Part shown: in pieces, positions 1-7,401 of the stretch
How the letters are laid out: every line of letters starts with the position of its first letter
How positions within the stretch are numbered: the stretch's first letter is position 1
DNA from: a virus
IMG/VR virus record: IMGVR_UViG_3300028800_002451
Coordinates: 1-42,170 of that record
Length of the DNA: 42,170 bases
Reading direction: 5' to 3' (one strand)
Program-made: the position numbers and the translations under genes
The notes under the pieces: model-generated
What the model saw: only the letters and a program-made list of their open reading frames with translations
Database searches by the model: none
Told to the model about the DNA's origin: nothing

Positions 1-168
1 ATGAAACAGAAGCAAATTAAAATTAAAAATCTGACTAATATTAGCCAGTATGGAGTTCGTCTTGGAGAGGTTTTTAACGCAAGAATAATACGCGGACTAG
101 CCGTATTTTTCTTAAAAACAGATCATAGTTTCATAATGCTAACGGTACAAGAAGAACAATATGACTAA
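1..168 (+). CDS. Small hypothetical protein (55 aa)
   Basis: A 55-codon frame that opens with ATG at the first base of the window and ends in TAA. The product is basic at the N-terminus and has a short hydrophobic stretch around residues 32-38, too short for a sure membrane span. Its stop lies inside the next gene, whose ATG is at 161, so the two are probably translationally coupled. I do not recognise the family. The start is taken as real because it fits the overlap chain that follows, but any upstream extension would be outside the window. Confidence 0.5.
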   Translation: MKQKQIKIKNLTNISQYGVRLGEVFNARIIRGLAVFFLKTDHSFIMLTVQEEQYD

Positions 169-286
169 GAAATCAAGATCTAAAAACAGCAGACAATTAG
201 CACTATCCGTCTGCCTTGTTATTGTGTTGTTATTTCTATCTTATTTAATCTATCAAGTAATAATCCTACACCATGGCATTAACTAA
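161..286 (+). CDS. Tiny single-span membrane protein (41 aa)
   Basis: The frame overlaps the end of the gene before it by 8 nt and the start of the next gene (ATG 273) by 14 nt. The N-terminus is strongly basic (KKSRSKNSR) and is followed by about 23 hydrophobic residues (roughly 14-36), which predicts one membrane span with the basic end in the cytoplasm. No family is recognised. Its place in a tight chain of very small early genes supports it being translated. Membrane microproteins in this position are often host-takeover or exclusion factors, but that role is only a guess here. Confidence 0.5.
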   Translation: MTKKSRSKNSRQLALSVCLVIVLLFLSYLIYQVIILHHGIN

Positions 287-527
287 AAGACAAATTCAAA
301 CAGGTACACCATTCTCTATCATAGGAGTAATAGGAGTTTTTAAATATGATGGCATAGGAAGTATTCTGAAACTCAATCACCATAGCAAATGGTTTAAATA
401 TCAACCGGCACAGGGATTTTCAGATACCTATTTCTTTATGCATTTAGATCTATTTGGCACTGTTCAACTATTAAAAATAGCATACTCTTTTCTATCTGAA
501 GAAAATGACAACCTAACAGCTGAATAA
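273..527 (+). CDS. Hypothetical protein (84 aa)
   Basis: An 84-residue protein with no recognised domain. The N-terminal part (about 12-24) is rich in Ile/Val/Gly. The middle has several aromatic residues (KWFKYQ, DTYFFMHLDLF), which suggests a small folded alpha/beta protein, and the C-terminus is acidic. The start ATG overlaps the previous gene and the following gene begins 2 nt after its stop, so it belongs to the same early operon. Confidence 0.6.
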   Translation: MALTKRQIQTGTPFSIIGVIGVFKYDGIGSILKLNHHSKWFKYQPAQGFSDTYFFMHLDLFGTVQLLKIAYSFLSEENDNLTAE

Positions 528-529
528 TT

Positions 530-655
530 ATGAATACACCTGAAAATATAGAATTTATTCTATCAATATCCATTAAATTGGCTTTAACCGTGGCTCTTAT
601 ATTTGCTTTTGCTTCATTACTAACTAAAAACGATAGACATCATGACTACAAATGA
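530..655 (+). CDS. Tiny single-span membrane protein (41 aa)
   Basis: Starts 2 nt after the preceding stop and overlaps the next ATG (642) by 14 nt. A hydrophobic segment of about 20 residues (near 10-31) predicts one membrane helix, followed by a short polar tail ending in HHDYK. The family is not recognised. Support comes from the hydrophobic profile and the compact overlap chain, not from similarity. Confidence 0.45.
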   Translation: MNTPENIEFILSISIKLALTVALIFAFASLLTKNDRHHDYK

Positions 656-761
656 AATTATTATCTGTTCCATTGTATATATCGTATGCATAGTAATTGG
701 GATACTTATTGGGATAAACAAAGCATACCGAGTTTCGGATGACTTTGATAATGGGAAATAA
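642..761 (+). CDS. Tiny single-span membrane protein (39 aa)
   Basis: The ATG lies inside the end of the previous small frame. Residues about 5-25 are hydrophobic with two glycines (IGILIGI), predicting one membrane span, followed by a short mixed-charge tail. No family is recognised. This is the last of the small leader genes before the ATPase, whose ATG is 28 nt after this stop. Confidence 0.45.
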   Translation: MTTNEIIICSIVYIVCIVIGILIGINKAYRVSDDFDNGK

Positions 762-788
762 TACTAGAAATATATATAAATCTATAAC

Positions 789-1481
789 ATGAAAAAAGGA
801 ACAATAATTATAGGACCTAAAAATAGCGGAAAAACAGATTTAGCTTTTTTCCTCGCCAACCTAAAAGGATATACCGAAGCTGAAATAACCCTTATGAATG
901 GAAGAACATTTAGCGATCACCCTTTTAATTTTTCAGCTTGTACTCCGGACACCAATCTAATCATTATTGACGATGTAGCCTCTGTATTTGAGTTTGAAAG
1001 GTTATATAATTGTATTGGTGAAGAAGCAATACTTGTACAGAAACCAAGAGTCCGCTCTTTCGTAATAACTCCGGATATAATAATAACTTGTCAATCTGAT
1101 ATTACTTCCGATATGCTTAGAACTGATGCGTGTTTTACTAATCGTTTTGATATTGTTGATATAACTCCTACCGTTGAAGCTACTCCTGTTTTACTCCTAT
1201 TCCAAATAAACTCCTGTGATGAATGCTTTTATCTTATTGCATCCAGCGTAGATCATTCCAAACAATTATTTGCTGATCAGGAACCTAATTATGTTGAAAC
1301 TGCTGAAGATGTTTTCAATTTCGAAATAATAGAACTCACAGAAGAACAAGCCGCTGAAAAGAAAATATACGAAGCTGATTTTGATAGAAATATGGAATCG
1401 GAATATACTACTCTGCTTGATTATTACCATACCTATACCGGTACTGGAGAACTTGTCGGATCATCTCTTTATATCGATTAA
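789..1481 (+). CDS. P-loop ATPase, SF3-helicase-like core
   Basis: A 230-residue protein built around one nucleotide-binding domain. Visible motifs are Walker A GPKNSGKT (9-16), Walker B LIIIDD (57-62), a sensor-like strand IIITCQSD (97-104), and TNRFDIVDI near 117-125 with a possible arginine finger (R119). The spacing resembles superfamily 3 helicase/D5-type ATPases reduced to the core. The C-terminal third is acidic and has no domain I know. Similar stand-alone ATPases occur in Bacteroides prophages (from memory), and their role is unknown. It lies 41 nt before the first DGR variable protein on the same strand, so co-transcription with the DGR is likely. Confidence 0.75.
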   Translation: MKKGTIIIGPKNSGKTDLAFFLANLKGYTEAEITLMNGRTFSDHPFNFSACTPDTNLIIIDDVASVFEFERLYNCIGEEAILVQKPRVRSFVITPDIIITCQSDITSDMLRTDACFTNRFDIVDITPTVEATPVLLLFQINSCDECFYLIASSVDHSKQLFADQEPNYVETAEDVFNFEIIELTEEQAAEKKIYEADFDRNMESEYTTLLDYYHTYTGTGELVGSSLYID

Positions 1482-1522
1482 AAAAAGCCTTATTAATCAT
1501 ATACCTAAAAATAAATTTTATT

Positions 1523-1975
1523 ATGCAAATTGATAAAGACACAGCTAAAAAGCTTTATCCAGCAGCTGAAGACTGGTTTAAAAAACAATTGGAAGAGGAA
1601 TTTGGTAAAGAAACATTTATTCCTAAAGAGTATGAAAAAATTGATTCTTATGAAACGGCAGTTAGTATTCTGGAGGTATTACCTGAAGACGAAATTTTTG
1701 AGAATGATCCCGATTATGTTGTAGCACTTAAGCAGCTAAGACATATTACAAGAGTGGCTAATCCCGGATTTATTTGTAATTGGAATAACTCGAATCAAAA
1801 GAAATGGATACAAATATTTGACATGTCTTCCGGTGCCGGGTTCGACGGTTCGGGTTGCGTTTATTCGGGCACGATTGCCGGTCTCGGCTCTCGCCTTTAT
1901 AATGAGACAAAAGAGGTGTCTGACTTTATCGGTATAAATTTTAATCATTTATTTAAAATCATTTTAACAAAATAA
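1523..1975 (+). CDS. DGR variable protein 1
   Basis: A 150-residue target of the diversity-generating retroelement. The variable repeat covers residues about 101-125, from SSGAGFDGSG to GSRLY, and is followed by a 25-residue constant tail. The constant part before it is acidic and helical, with KKWIQIFDM just before the repeat. DGR targets usually end in a C-type-lectin-like fold that displays the variable residues. The placement near the C-terminus agrees, though the fold cannot be proven here. No signal peptide or membrane segment is visible, so the protein looks cytoplasmic or virion-associated. A second frame (1530-1724) on the same strand is a shadow. Confidence 0.88.
   Translation: MQIDKDTAKKLYPAAEDWFKKQLEEEFGKETFIPKEYEKIDSYETAVSILEVLPEDEIFENDPDYVVALKQLRHITRVANPGFICNWNNSNQKKWIQIFDMSSGAGFDGSGCVYSGTIAGLGSRLYNETKEVSDFIGINFNHLFKIILTK
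1824..1898 (+). repeat. DGR variable repeat VR1
   Basis: Aligns without gaps to the template repeat at 2421-2495. All 53 non-adenine template positions are identical. Of 22 template adenines, 18 differ: 14 became G and 4 became T. This is the adenine-specific signature of DGR mutagenic retrohoming. The repeat lies inside the first variable protein and keeps its reading frame. Confidence 0.95.
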
Positions 1976-1979
1976 AACT

Positions 1980-2393
1980 ATGGCTACGAAAAAAACAGAA
2001 AACAAAACAGCTTTTGACTTTAAATCGATTACAGGATTTGAAGAGGCATGTGCAAAGGAAAATATAGATCCTGAAAAATTACCTGAGGTATCTATGATAC
2101 CTGAAAAGTATAGAACCCCATTGCTTGCTGCATATAAGCTAATGGTTGGATTTGATGCCGTTAATGATGTAGATGTACCGGATTATTCAGATCTTTCTAC
2201 ATTAAAATATGAGCCTCGTTTCTGGGTTTTGTCTTCCGGTGCCGGGTTCGACACTTCGCTTTGCACTAATTCGAGCACGAATGCCGGTCTCGGCTCTCGC
2301 TTTGCTACTCTTAAGAGGGAAAAGTTATCTCATATGCAAGAACAATTTGAACAAGAATTTAAGGATTTAATCTTGCTTCCAAAACAAGAATAA
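1980..2393 (+). CDS. DGR variable protein 2
   Basis: A 137-residue protein starting 4 nt after the first variable gene. Its variable repeat encodes residues about 81-107, with SSGAGFDTSL and AGLGSRF at the two ends. As in its neighbour, a 27-residue constant tail follows and contains a similar amphipathic pattern (EFKDLILL against HLFKIILTK). The N-terminal halves are only loosely alike, so this is probably an old paralogue of the first target. There is no signal peptide. Both proteins would be rewritten by the same template and reverse transcriptase. Confidence 0.88.
   Translation: MATKKTENKTAFDFKSITGFEEACAKENIDPEKLPEVSMIPEKYRTPLLAAYKLMVGFDAVNDVDVPDYSDLSTLKYEPRFWVLSSGAGFDTSLCTNSSTNAGLGSRFATLKREKLSHMQEQFEQEFKDLILLPKQE
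2222..2300 (+). repeat. DGR variable repeat VR2
   Basis: Aligns without gaps to template 2413-2491. No difference occurs at a non-adenine template position. Of 22 template adenines, 13 differ: 9 to G, 3 to C and 1 to T. The copy extends 8 bases further 5' than VR1. Confidence 0.95.
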
Positions 2394-2395
2394 AA

Positions 2396-2514
2396 GGTTG
2401 TACGCTGTGTAGCTGAGTTTTGTCTTCCAGTGCCAGGTTCGACAATTCGAATTACAATAATTCGAACACGAATACCAGTCTCAGCTCTCACCTATGCTAT
2501 TGTCAGCGTAGACC
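2396..2514 (+). ncRNA. Predicted structured DGR template RNA
   Basis: Two nested inverted repeats close the template. The outer stem is TACGCTG (2401-2407) with CAGCGTA (2504-2510), extended by GGT/ACC across a small internal loop. The inner stem is AGCTGAG (2411-2417) with CTCAGCT (2480-2486). Downstream, GCCA-aca-TGGC and a CCGAAAGG tetraloop-type hairpin occur before the RT start. The ends of the RNA are not known, so the range given is that of the outer stem. Confidence 0.6.
2413..2495 (+). repeat. DGR template repeat (TR)
   Basis: Noncoding template between the second variable gene and the reverse transcriptase. It is rich in AAY-type codons in the frame of the targets (AAT, AAC and TAC repeats), the usual way templates place adenines at first and second codon positions. 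Every difference from the two VRs is at a template adenine. It sits in a 201-nt gene-free stretch (2394-2594) that presumably makes the template RNA. Confidence 0.95.
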
Positions 2515-2594
2515 CTGCCAACATGGCAAAAAATAAATCACTTTAATGGGCATTGGTAACCGAAAGGCGAACATGACTAATTAAAAAGCAAAGG

Positions 2595-3548
2595 ATGAAA
2601 CGATTAAATAACCTATACCAGGCAATATACAGCATCGAAAATTTAAAAATGGCCGATGCTGTAGCCCGGAAAGGTAAAAAGAAACAACCAGGCGTTATTG
2701 ATCATTCAAAAAATGAAGAAGAAAATATATTGAACCTTCATAAAATGTTAAAGGATAAAACCTATAAAACATCAGCATATACAACCTTTACCATATTTGA
2801 ACCTAAAGAGCGTTTGATTTTTCGTTTGCCATATTATCCAGATAGAATTACCCATCATGCAATTATGCGTGTTTTAGAGCCAGTATTTGTATCAACTTTT
2901 ACAGCGGACACTTATAGCTGCATTAAGAAAAGAGGAATACACGCCGCGGCTAATGCAGTAAAACGAGCCTTAAATGATGAACAAAACACACAGTATTGTT
3001 TAAAGCTTGATATAAAGAAGTTTTATCCGAATATCGATCATGAAGTACTTAAAGAATTACTCCGGAGAAAGTTTAAAGATAAAGACTTGCTATGGCTCTT
3101 AGATGAAATAATTGATAGTACTGAAGGCCTGCCTATTGGAAACTATTTAAGTCAATACTTCGCCAATTTTTACTTGAGTTATTTCGATCATTGGATTAAA
3201 GAAGAAAAGAGGGTAAAGTATTACTTCAGATATGCGGATGACATTGTAATTCTAGCTAATAATAAGCCTGAACTGCATCAACTCTTAGCTGATATCAGAA
3301 ACTATTTTTACGATAACCTTAAATTAGAAATTAAACACAATTATCAACTGTTTCCAGTTGCAGCGCGAGGGATTGATTTTGTAGGATATGTATTCTATCA
3401 TACGCATACAAGGCTTCGAAAAGGCATCAAACAAAGGTTTGCCAAAATGCTTGTCCGCAATAAAAATGAAAAATCCATTGCGAGTTATAACGGATGGGCA
3501 ATGCACTGCAACAGTCGAAACTTATTAAAAATACTTTTACATGAATAG
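2595..3548 (+). CDS. DGR reverse transcriptase
   Basis: A 317-residue group-II-intron-like reverse transcriptase. Catalytic motif A contains D139 in LKLDIKKFYPNIDH, and the YADD box is at 213-216. The motif GNYLSQ at 182-187 has the SQ ending typical of DGR enzymes, where other retroelements usually have QG. GIDFVGYVF near the C-terminus fits the motif E/thumb region. It lacks the maturase and endonuclease domains of intron RTs. It would copy the template RNA with errors at adenines and feed cDNA into the two variable genes upstream. No four-helix Avd accessory gene is seen nearby. Confidence 0.95.
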   Translation: MKRLNNLYQAIYSIENLKMADAVARKGKKKQPGVIDHSKNEEENILNLHKMLKDKTYKTSAYTTFTIFEPKERLIFRLPYYPDRITHHAIMRVLEPVFVSTFTADTYSCIKKRGIHAAANAVKRALNDEQNTQYCLKLDIKKFYPNIDHEVLKELLRRKFKDKDLLWLLDEIIDSTEGLPIGNYLSQYFANFYLSYFDHWIKEEKRVKYYFRYADDIVILANNKPELHQLLADIRNYFYDNLKLEIKHNYQLFPVAARGIDFVGYVFYHTHTRLRKGIKQRFAKMLVRNKNEKSIASYNGWAMHCNSRNLLKILLHE

Positions 3549-3606
3549 TTTTAGTCAATTCAATATAAAAACAAGCACAAAGGGATTTGAAGGTGATAAA
3601 ATAAAG

Positions 3607-3846
3607 ATGAATAAGATAATCAATAAAAATATTGAAGTATATGATTTTAAGATCGAAGATTCAAAGGTTTATAAAGATAGAGGAACATGTAAGTGTTTAT
3701 GCCTTCAAATATCAGTAAGTGGAGAAAAGCATATCGTATTTACATCATCCGGAGGCTTAATTGAGCAAATACAACAAGTACCATCCGAAGGATTTCCTTT
3801 TAAAACAATAATTATTCAGGAAAACGATAGATATAAATTTACTTAA
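3607..3846 (+). CDS. Small hypothetical protein after the RT (79 aa)
   Basis: The frame is open from an ATG at 3541 that overlaps the RT stop, but the internal ATG at 3607 follows an A-rich leader (AAATAAAG) and gives a more compact protein, so 3607 is preferred. The product looks beta-rich: alternating hydrophobic strands (IEVYDFKI, CLCLQISV, HIVFTSSGG), ending FPFKTIIIQENDRYKF. I remember similar short proteins in Bacteroides prophages, with no known function. It could be a DGR accessory or a separate nucleic-acid-binding protein; the sequence does not decide. Confidence 0.65.
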   Translation: MNKIINKNIEVYDFKIEDSKVYKDRGTCKCLCLQISVSGEKHIVFTSSGGLIEQIQQVPSEGFPFKTIIIQENDRYKFT

Positions 3847-3859
3847 TAATCAAATAACT

Positions 3860-4073
3860 ATGAATTTACCCCCCCCATAAAATAACCGATTCAGAGCGTT
3901 ATTACCTACATCATAAGCTTAGATTAAGCGGATACAAGGTACAAGCTCACGGTAAAACAGTGTTGATTCCTTGCTCTGAATTTGAGACGGGAATATATAA
4001 AAAGAAAGTAGTTGCTAAGTGGATCCAAAAATTATTGAAAGCCGGTTACGGTATCCAATCTATAATAGAATAA
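3860..4073 (+). pseudogene. Small gene interrupted at a C8 tract
   Basis: ATG at 3860 reads MNLPPP and stops at 3878 directly after eight cytosines (3869-3876). If one C is skipped, the frame runs on to TAA 4071-4073 and gives about 70 residues ending WIQKLLKAGYGIQSIIE, a compact basic protein that resembles small proteins I remember from Bacteroides phages. The downstream frame has no ATG of its own; an in-frame TGA at 3861 closes it upstream. So the gene is broken, phase-variable, read by slippage, or the tract length is a sequencing error. Its stop is 3 nt before the primase-helicase start. Confidence 0.6.
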
Positions 4074-4076
4074 AAA

Positions 4077-7000
4077 ATGACATATATCTCCGAGGCAGAT
4101 AAAGACAAAGTGCTTGCAGCCAGTCAGCACAAGCTTATAGAAATAATTGAAAACTTTACAACACTGCATAAATCAGGAGTAAGTTATCTTGGTAAGTGTC
4201 CAATGTGTGGACAGGAACGAGGACTTACTGTTACACCTGGTAAGGGTATATTTAAGTGTTTCCGTTGTAATGGAATCAATGGTAAATATCCGATCGATTA
4301 TTTGATGAAGGGGCAAAACTATTCCTTCCCAGACGCACTCCAATATTTAGCCACCCATTGTGGAATTATCTTAGAAGAACCGGAACAAAAGCCAAAAGTT
4401 GAAGTAAAAAAGGCTAAGAAGAATAGCAAAGAAGCTGTTAATTCCGATACTTATTGCGCTCGTATGTTAGCCGAATCGGGCTTGTCATTCGAAGATGTTA
4501 TTACCAAGATATATAAATCGGATGATAAGAAGTCTATTTTTGAATGTAAGACATTTAAGCCCGGAACAGTTGATGAAAAAGGGAATATCGTTCCCGGAGA
4601 TGATGTAATAATAGAATACTATGATTTAGAGGGCTTTCCAATTAAATATGAGGTAAAGAAAAAAAATGTTGGTACGGGAATATACCGCGAATATTTCCGT
4701 ATTCGTTGGCAATATCCAGACGAACATAAAGACCAATACGGACGCCCTCAGAAATATAAATCACCTTATGGCTCTCATACTTATATTTATATCCCTGCAG
4801 CTGTTCGTGAGTTATTCAAAAATAAAACAAAGATTCCTCGTTTATATATTCAGGAGGGCGAAAAGAAAGCAGAAAAAGCATGTAAACATGGGCTTCCTTC
4901 TGTAGCTATATCAGGAATTCAGAATTTAGGAACAAACGGACGATTACCGGAAGATCTAATTAAGATTATTGCAGCTTGCGAAGTTGAAGAAGTCGCTTTT
5001 TTAATCGATGCCGATTGGGATGATCTATCACCTAATTTAAAGGTAAACGATCAGGTAGAGCAACGCCCTCGTTTTTTCTTTTCTGCAGTAAAAAATTATA
5101 AAGAATACATGCGTGCCCTTAAAAATAGGGATATTTACATTGAAATATATTTTGGGCATGTAAAACCAAATGAGGCACACGACAAAGGCGTAGACGATTT
5201 ACTCTCTAATACACTGAAAGGAAAGGAAACGCTATTAGCCGAAGACATAGATTACCTGATTAACGAGAAGGATCTAAACGGAAAATATATCCAGCTGCAT
5301 AAGATTACTACCTGGACAGATCATAAATTAGAAGAACTTTGGTGCCTGAATAATCCTAAAATGTTTGCCGAAAGACATCGGGCAAGCTTAAAGGATTTTC
5401 CTGAATTCAAAATTGGCCGTCACCGGTGGAAATTTGAGAACGGTGAACTGGTAAGCGCACAGCCCATCGAGAGCGATGAACAGTTTTGGGAAGAGAAAGA
5501 AAAAAGCGATCGCTCCGGGAATATCTCCAAGGTAACAGAGTTCAAGTATGTGCGTTCTCACCGTTTTTTACAGAATAGAGGCTTTGGCCGCTATCGTCGT
5601 TTGGATGGAACATTTGAATTTGTGCACCTCACTCCGCCTACTATTCGTACCGTACAACACTGGGAAATACGCGATTTTCTTTTTGAATTTGCACAAACAA
5701 ATTGCAATGAAGAAGTAAATGAAATGCTTATTCGTGGAGGTATCCAATATTTGGGACCTGATAAATTAGGATCCATCAGTTTTATTGAACCGGCATTTGT
5801 ACAGGCACAACGCGATCGTCATTTTTTTTACTTCAGTAATACTTGCTGGGAAGTAACGAAGGATAAAATTGTTCGTGTAGATTACGCTAGTATAAGCCAT
5901 CATATTTGGGGGGATAAACGGAAAAATTTTCCTGCAGAAATGCTTAAGCCTCTGATTACATTTGTAACCGATGATAAAGGAAAGCACTCATATACGCTAT
6001 CTGAAGAAGGTGAGAAATGTCACTTTCTTAAATTTCTGATCAATACATCAAACTTTACCTGGCGCAAAGAAAAACAAATGGCCAATAAATCCGAAGATGT
6101 AATTATTACCTCGGAAGAATTACAGGAGAATGTAGAACACCTACTTGCTAAACTATGTGCGATAGGTTACATGCTGATGGATTATAAAGATGCGAATACG
6201 GCTAAAGCAGTGGTCGGCATGGATGGAAAACAAAGCGAGGTTGGAGCTAGTAATGGGCGTAGTGGTAAATCAATCATTGGTGTAGCTCTTACACGCGTAT
6301 CTCCCACTGTTTATATTAACGGAAAAAAATCGGACATAAGTACAGACCAGTTCGTATGGGATGAGATAACCGAAAAAACAAAAACCGTTTTTATTGATGA
6401 TGTGCGCCCGGGCTTTGACTTCGAAAGTCAGTTTGCTAATATAACCGGAGATTGGTCGGTAAACTACAAAGGAGGCCGTAGGTGTACTTATCCCTTCGCT
6501 AGTAGTCCAAAACTATACATAACTACAAATCACGCCTTAAATGGCGAAGGAAGTTCTTTCAAGGATCGTCAATATTTGATCGCATTTTCTGACTTCTACA
6601 ATGACGAACATAAACCGGTGCATGATTTTGGCCAACTCTTTTTTGATGAATGGGATTTTGAACAATGGAATCCGTTTTGGAATCTATTAGCCATTTGCGT
6701 GCAGCTTTATTTGACTTACGGTGTAGTAGAGAGTCCGGGAGAAAGATTAGAGCAGCGTATCCTTCGTCAAACTATGGGTGAGAACTTTATTATGTGGGCA
6801 GAAGAATACTTCAGCAATGAACAGAAACGAAATATACGTCTGAATAGACGGGATTTATACGATTCTTTCACTGATAGCTTCCCGAACGATCGAAAGTGGA
6901 CAACACCTACATTATTTAAGAAAAAAATAAAGAAATACTGCGAATGGCGTAATTACATATTCAATCCTCAAAAATATGATGTTAATACCGGCTTACCTAT

Positions 7001-7166
7001 GTGCTATGATGCAGACGGAAAACCCGATTTTGATGATAAGAGCGGAGGAGTGGAATATTTCACTATCGGTGATGATAAATTCGGTACCGGTATTCAGCAA
7101 AAGATGAATTTAGATCCATTAGGAGAGAATGTAACTTTAGATGAATTAAACACACCAATAAATTAA
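4077..7166 (+). CDS. Primase-helicase fusion
   Basis: A 1029-residue replication protein. The N-terminus has a CHC2-like zinc ribbon with C41, C44, C61 and C64. A TOPRIM-like region follows, with LYIQEGEKKAEKA near 257-269 and VAFLIDAD near 306-313. The C-terminal part is a superfamily 3/D5-type helicase: Walker A GRSGKS near 727-732, Walker B TVFIDD near 770-775, and a sensor strand LYITTN near 813-818. This arrangement makes primers and unwinds DNA at the phage fork. It is the largest early gene and probably defines the replication module. A short intergenic gap (5 nt) links it to the next gene. Frames inside it on both strands are shadows. Confidence 0.9.
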   Translation: MTYISEADKDKVLAASQHKLIEIIENFTTLHKSGVSYLGKCPMCGQERGLTVTPGKGIFKCFRCNGINGKYPIDYLMKGQNYSFPDALQYLATHCGIILEEPEQKPKVEVKKAKKNSKEAVNSDTYCARMLAESGLSFEDVITKIYKSDDKKSIFECKTFKPGTVDEKGNIVPGDDVIIEYYDLEGFPIKYEVKKKNVGTGIYREYFRIRWQYPDEHKDQYGRPQKYKSPYGSHTYIYIPAAVRELFKNKTKIPRLYIQEGEKKAEKACKHGLPSVAISGIQNLGTNGRLPEDLIKIIAACEVEEVAFLIDADWDDLSPNLKVNDQVEQRPRFFFSAVKNYKEYMRALKNRDIYIEIYFGHVKPNEAHDKGVDDLLSNTLKGKETLLAEDIDYLINEKDLNGKYIQLHKITTWTDHKLEELWCLNNPKMFAERHRASLKDFPEFKIGRHRWKFENGELVSAQPIESDEQFWEEKEKSDRSGNISKVTEFKYVRSHRFLQNRGFGRYRRLDGTFEFVHLTPPTIRTVQHWEIRDFLFEFAQTNCNEEVNEMLIRGGIQYLGPDKLGSISFIEPAFVQAQRDRHFFYFSNTCWEVTKDKIVRVDYASISHHIWGDKRKNFPAEMLKPLITFVTDDKGKHSYTLSEEGEKCHFLKFLINTSNFTWRKEKQMANKSEDVIITSEELQENVEHLLAKLCAIGYMLMDYKDANTAKAVVGMDGKQSEVGASNGRSGKSIIGVALTRVSPTVYINGKKSDISTDQFVWDEITEKTKTVFIDDVRPGFDFESQFANITGDWSVNYKGGRRCTYPFASSPKLYITTNHALNGEGSSFKDRQYLIAFSDFYNDEHKPVHDFGQLFFDEWDFEQWNPFWNLLAICVQLYLTYGVVESPGERLEQRILRQTMGENFIMWAEEYFSNEQKRNIRLNRRDLYDSFTDSFPNDRKWTTPTLFKKKIKKYCEWRNYIFNPQKYDVNTGLPMCYDADGKPDFDDKSGGVEYFTIGDDKFGTGIQQKMNLDPLGENVTLDELNTPIN

Positions 7167-7174
7167 AAATTATG
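7140..7174 (+). repeat. Direct repeat, copy 1 (primase end and next gene start)
   Basis: About 35 nt covering the last codons of the primase-helicase, its stop, the spacer and the ATG of the next gene. A near copy lies at 7402-7435 before the gene at 7433, with a few substitutions and one fewer A. The pair flanks the Sm-like gene. Confidence 0.8.
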
Positions 7175-7390
7175 GGAAAAACAAAAAAGGCATTAATTAA
7201 AGATGCCAAAGAGATTAATAATATTGAAGAAGGAAAAGAGGTTGTTTTATTTTTTAATTCAGGACAGGAATATACTGGAATATTTAAAGGACTGGATGAT
7301 GATCAGATTCTTTTAAAATCATTAAACTCCGAACATACCATCGGACTTCCTAAAGATAGACTCACTGGCTTTTTAGAACGAATAGCATAG
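7172..7390 (+). CDS. Small protein with Sm/Hfq-like pattern (72 aa)
   Basis: Residues about 20-66 alternate hydrophobic and polar like an Sm or SH3-type beta barrel: VVLFFNSGQEYTGIFKGLDDDQILLKSL. It has the glycine after the second strand (SGQEYTG) and an acidic turn before the third, as in the Sm1 motif, and the N-terminus is basic. Sm-like proteins bind RNA as rings, so an RNA-handling role is possible. This is inferred from pattern only and the similarity is weak. It lies 5 nt after the primase-helicase and between two copies of a direct repeat. Confidence 0.65.
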   Translation: MGKTKKALIKDAKEINNIEEGKEVVLFFNSGQEYTGIFKGLDDDQILLKSLNSEHTIGLPKDRLTGFLERIA

Positions 7391-7401
7391 TAATAAATTA
7401 A

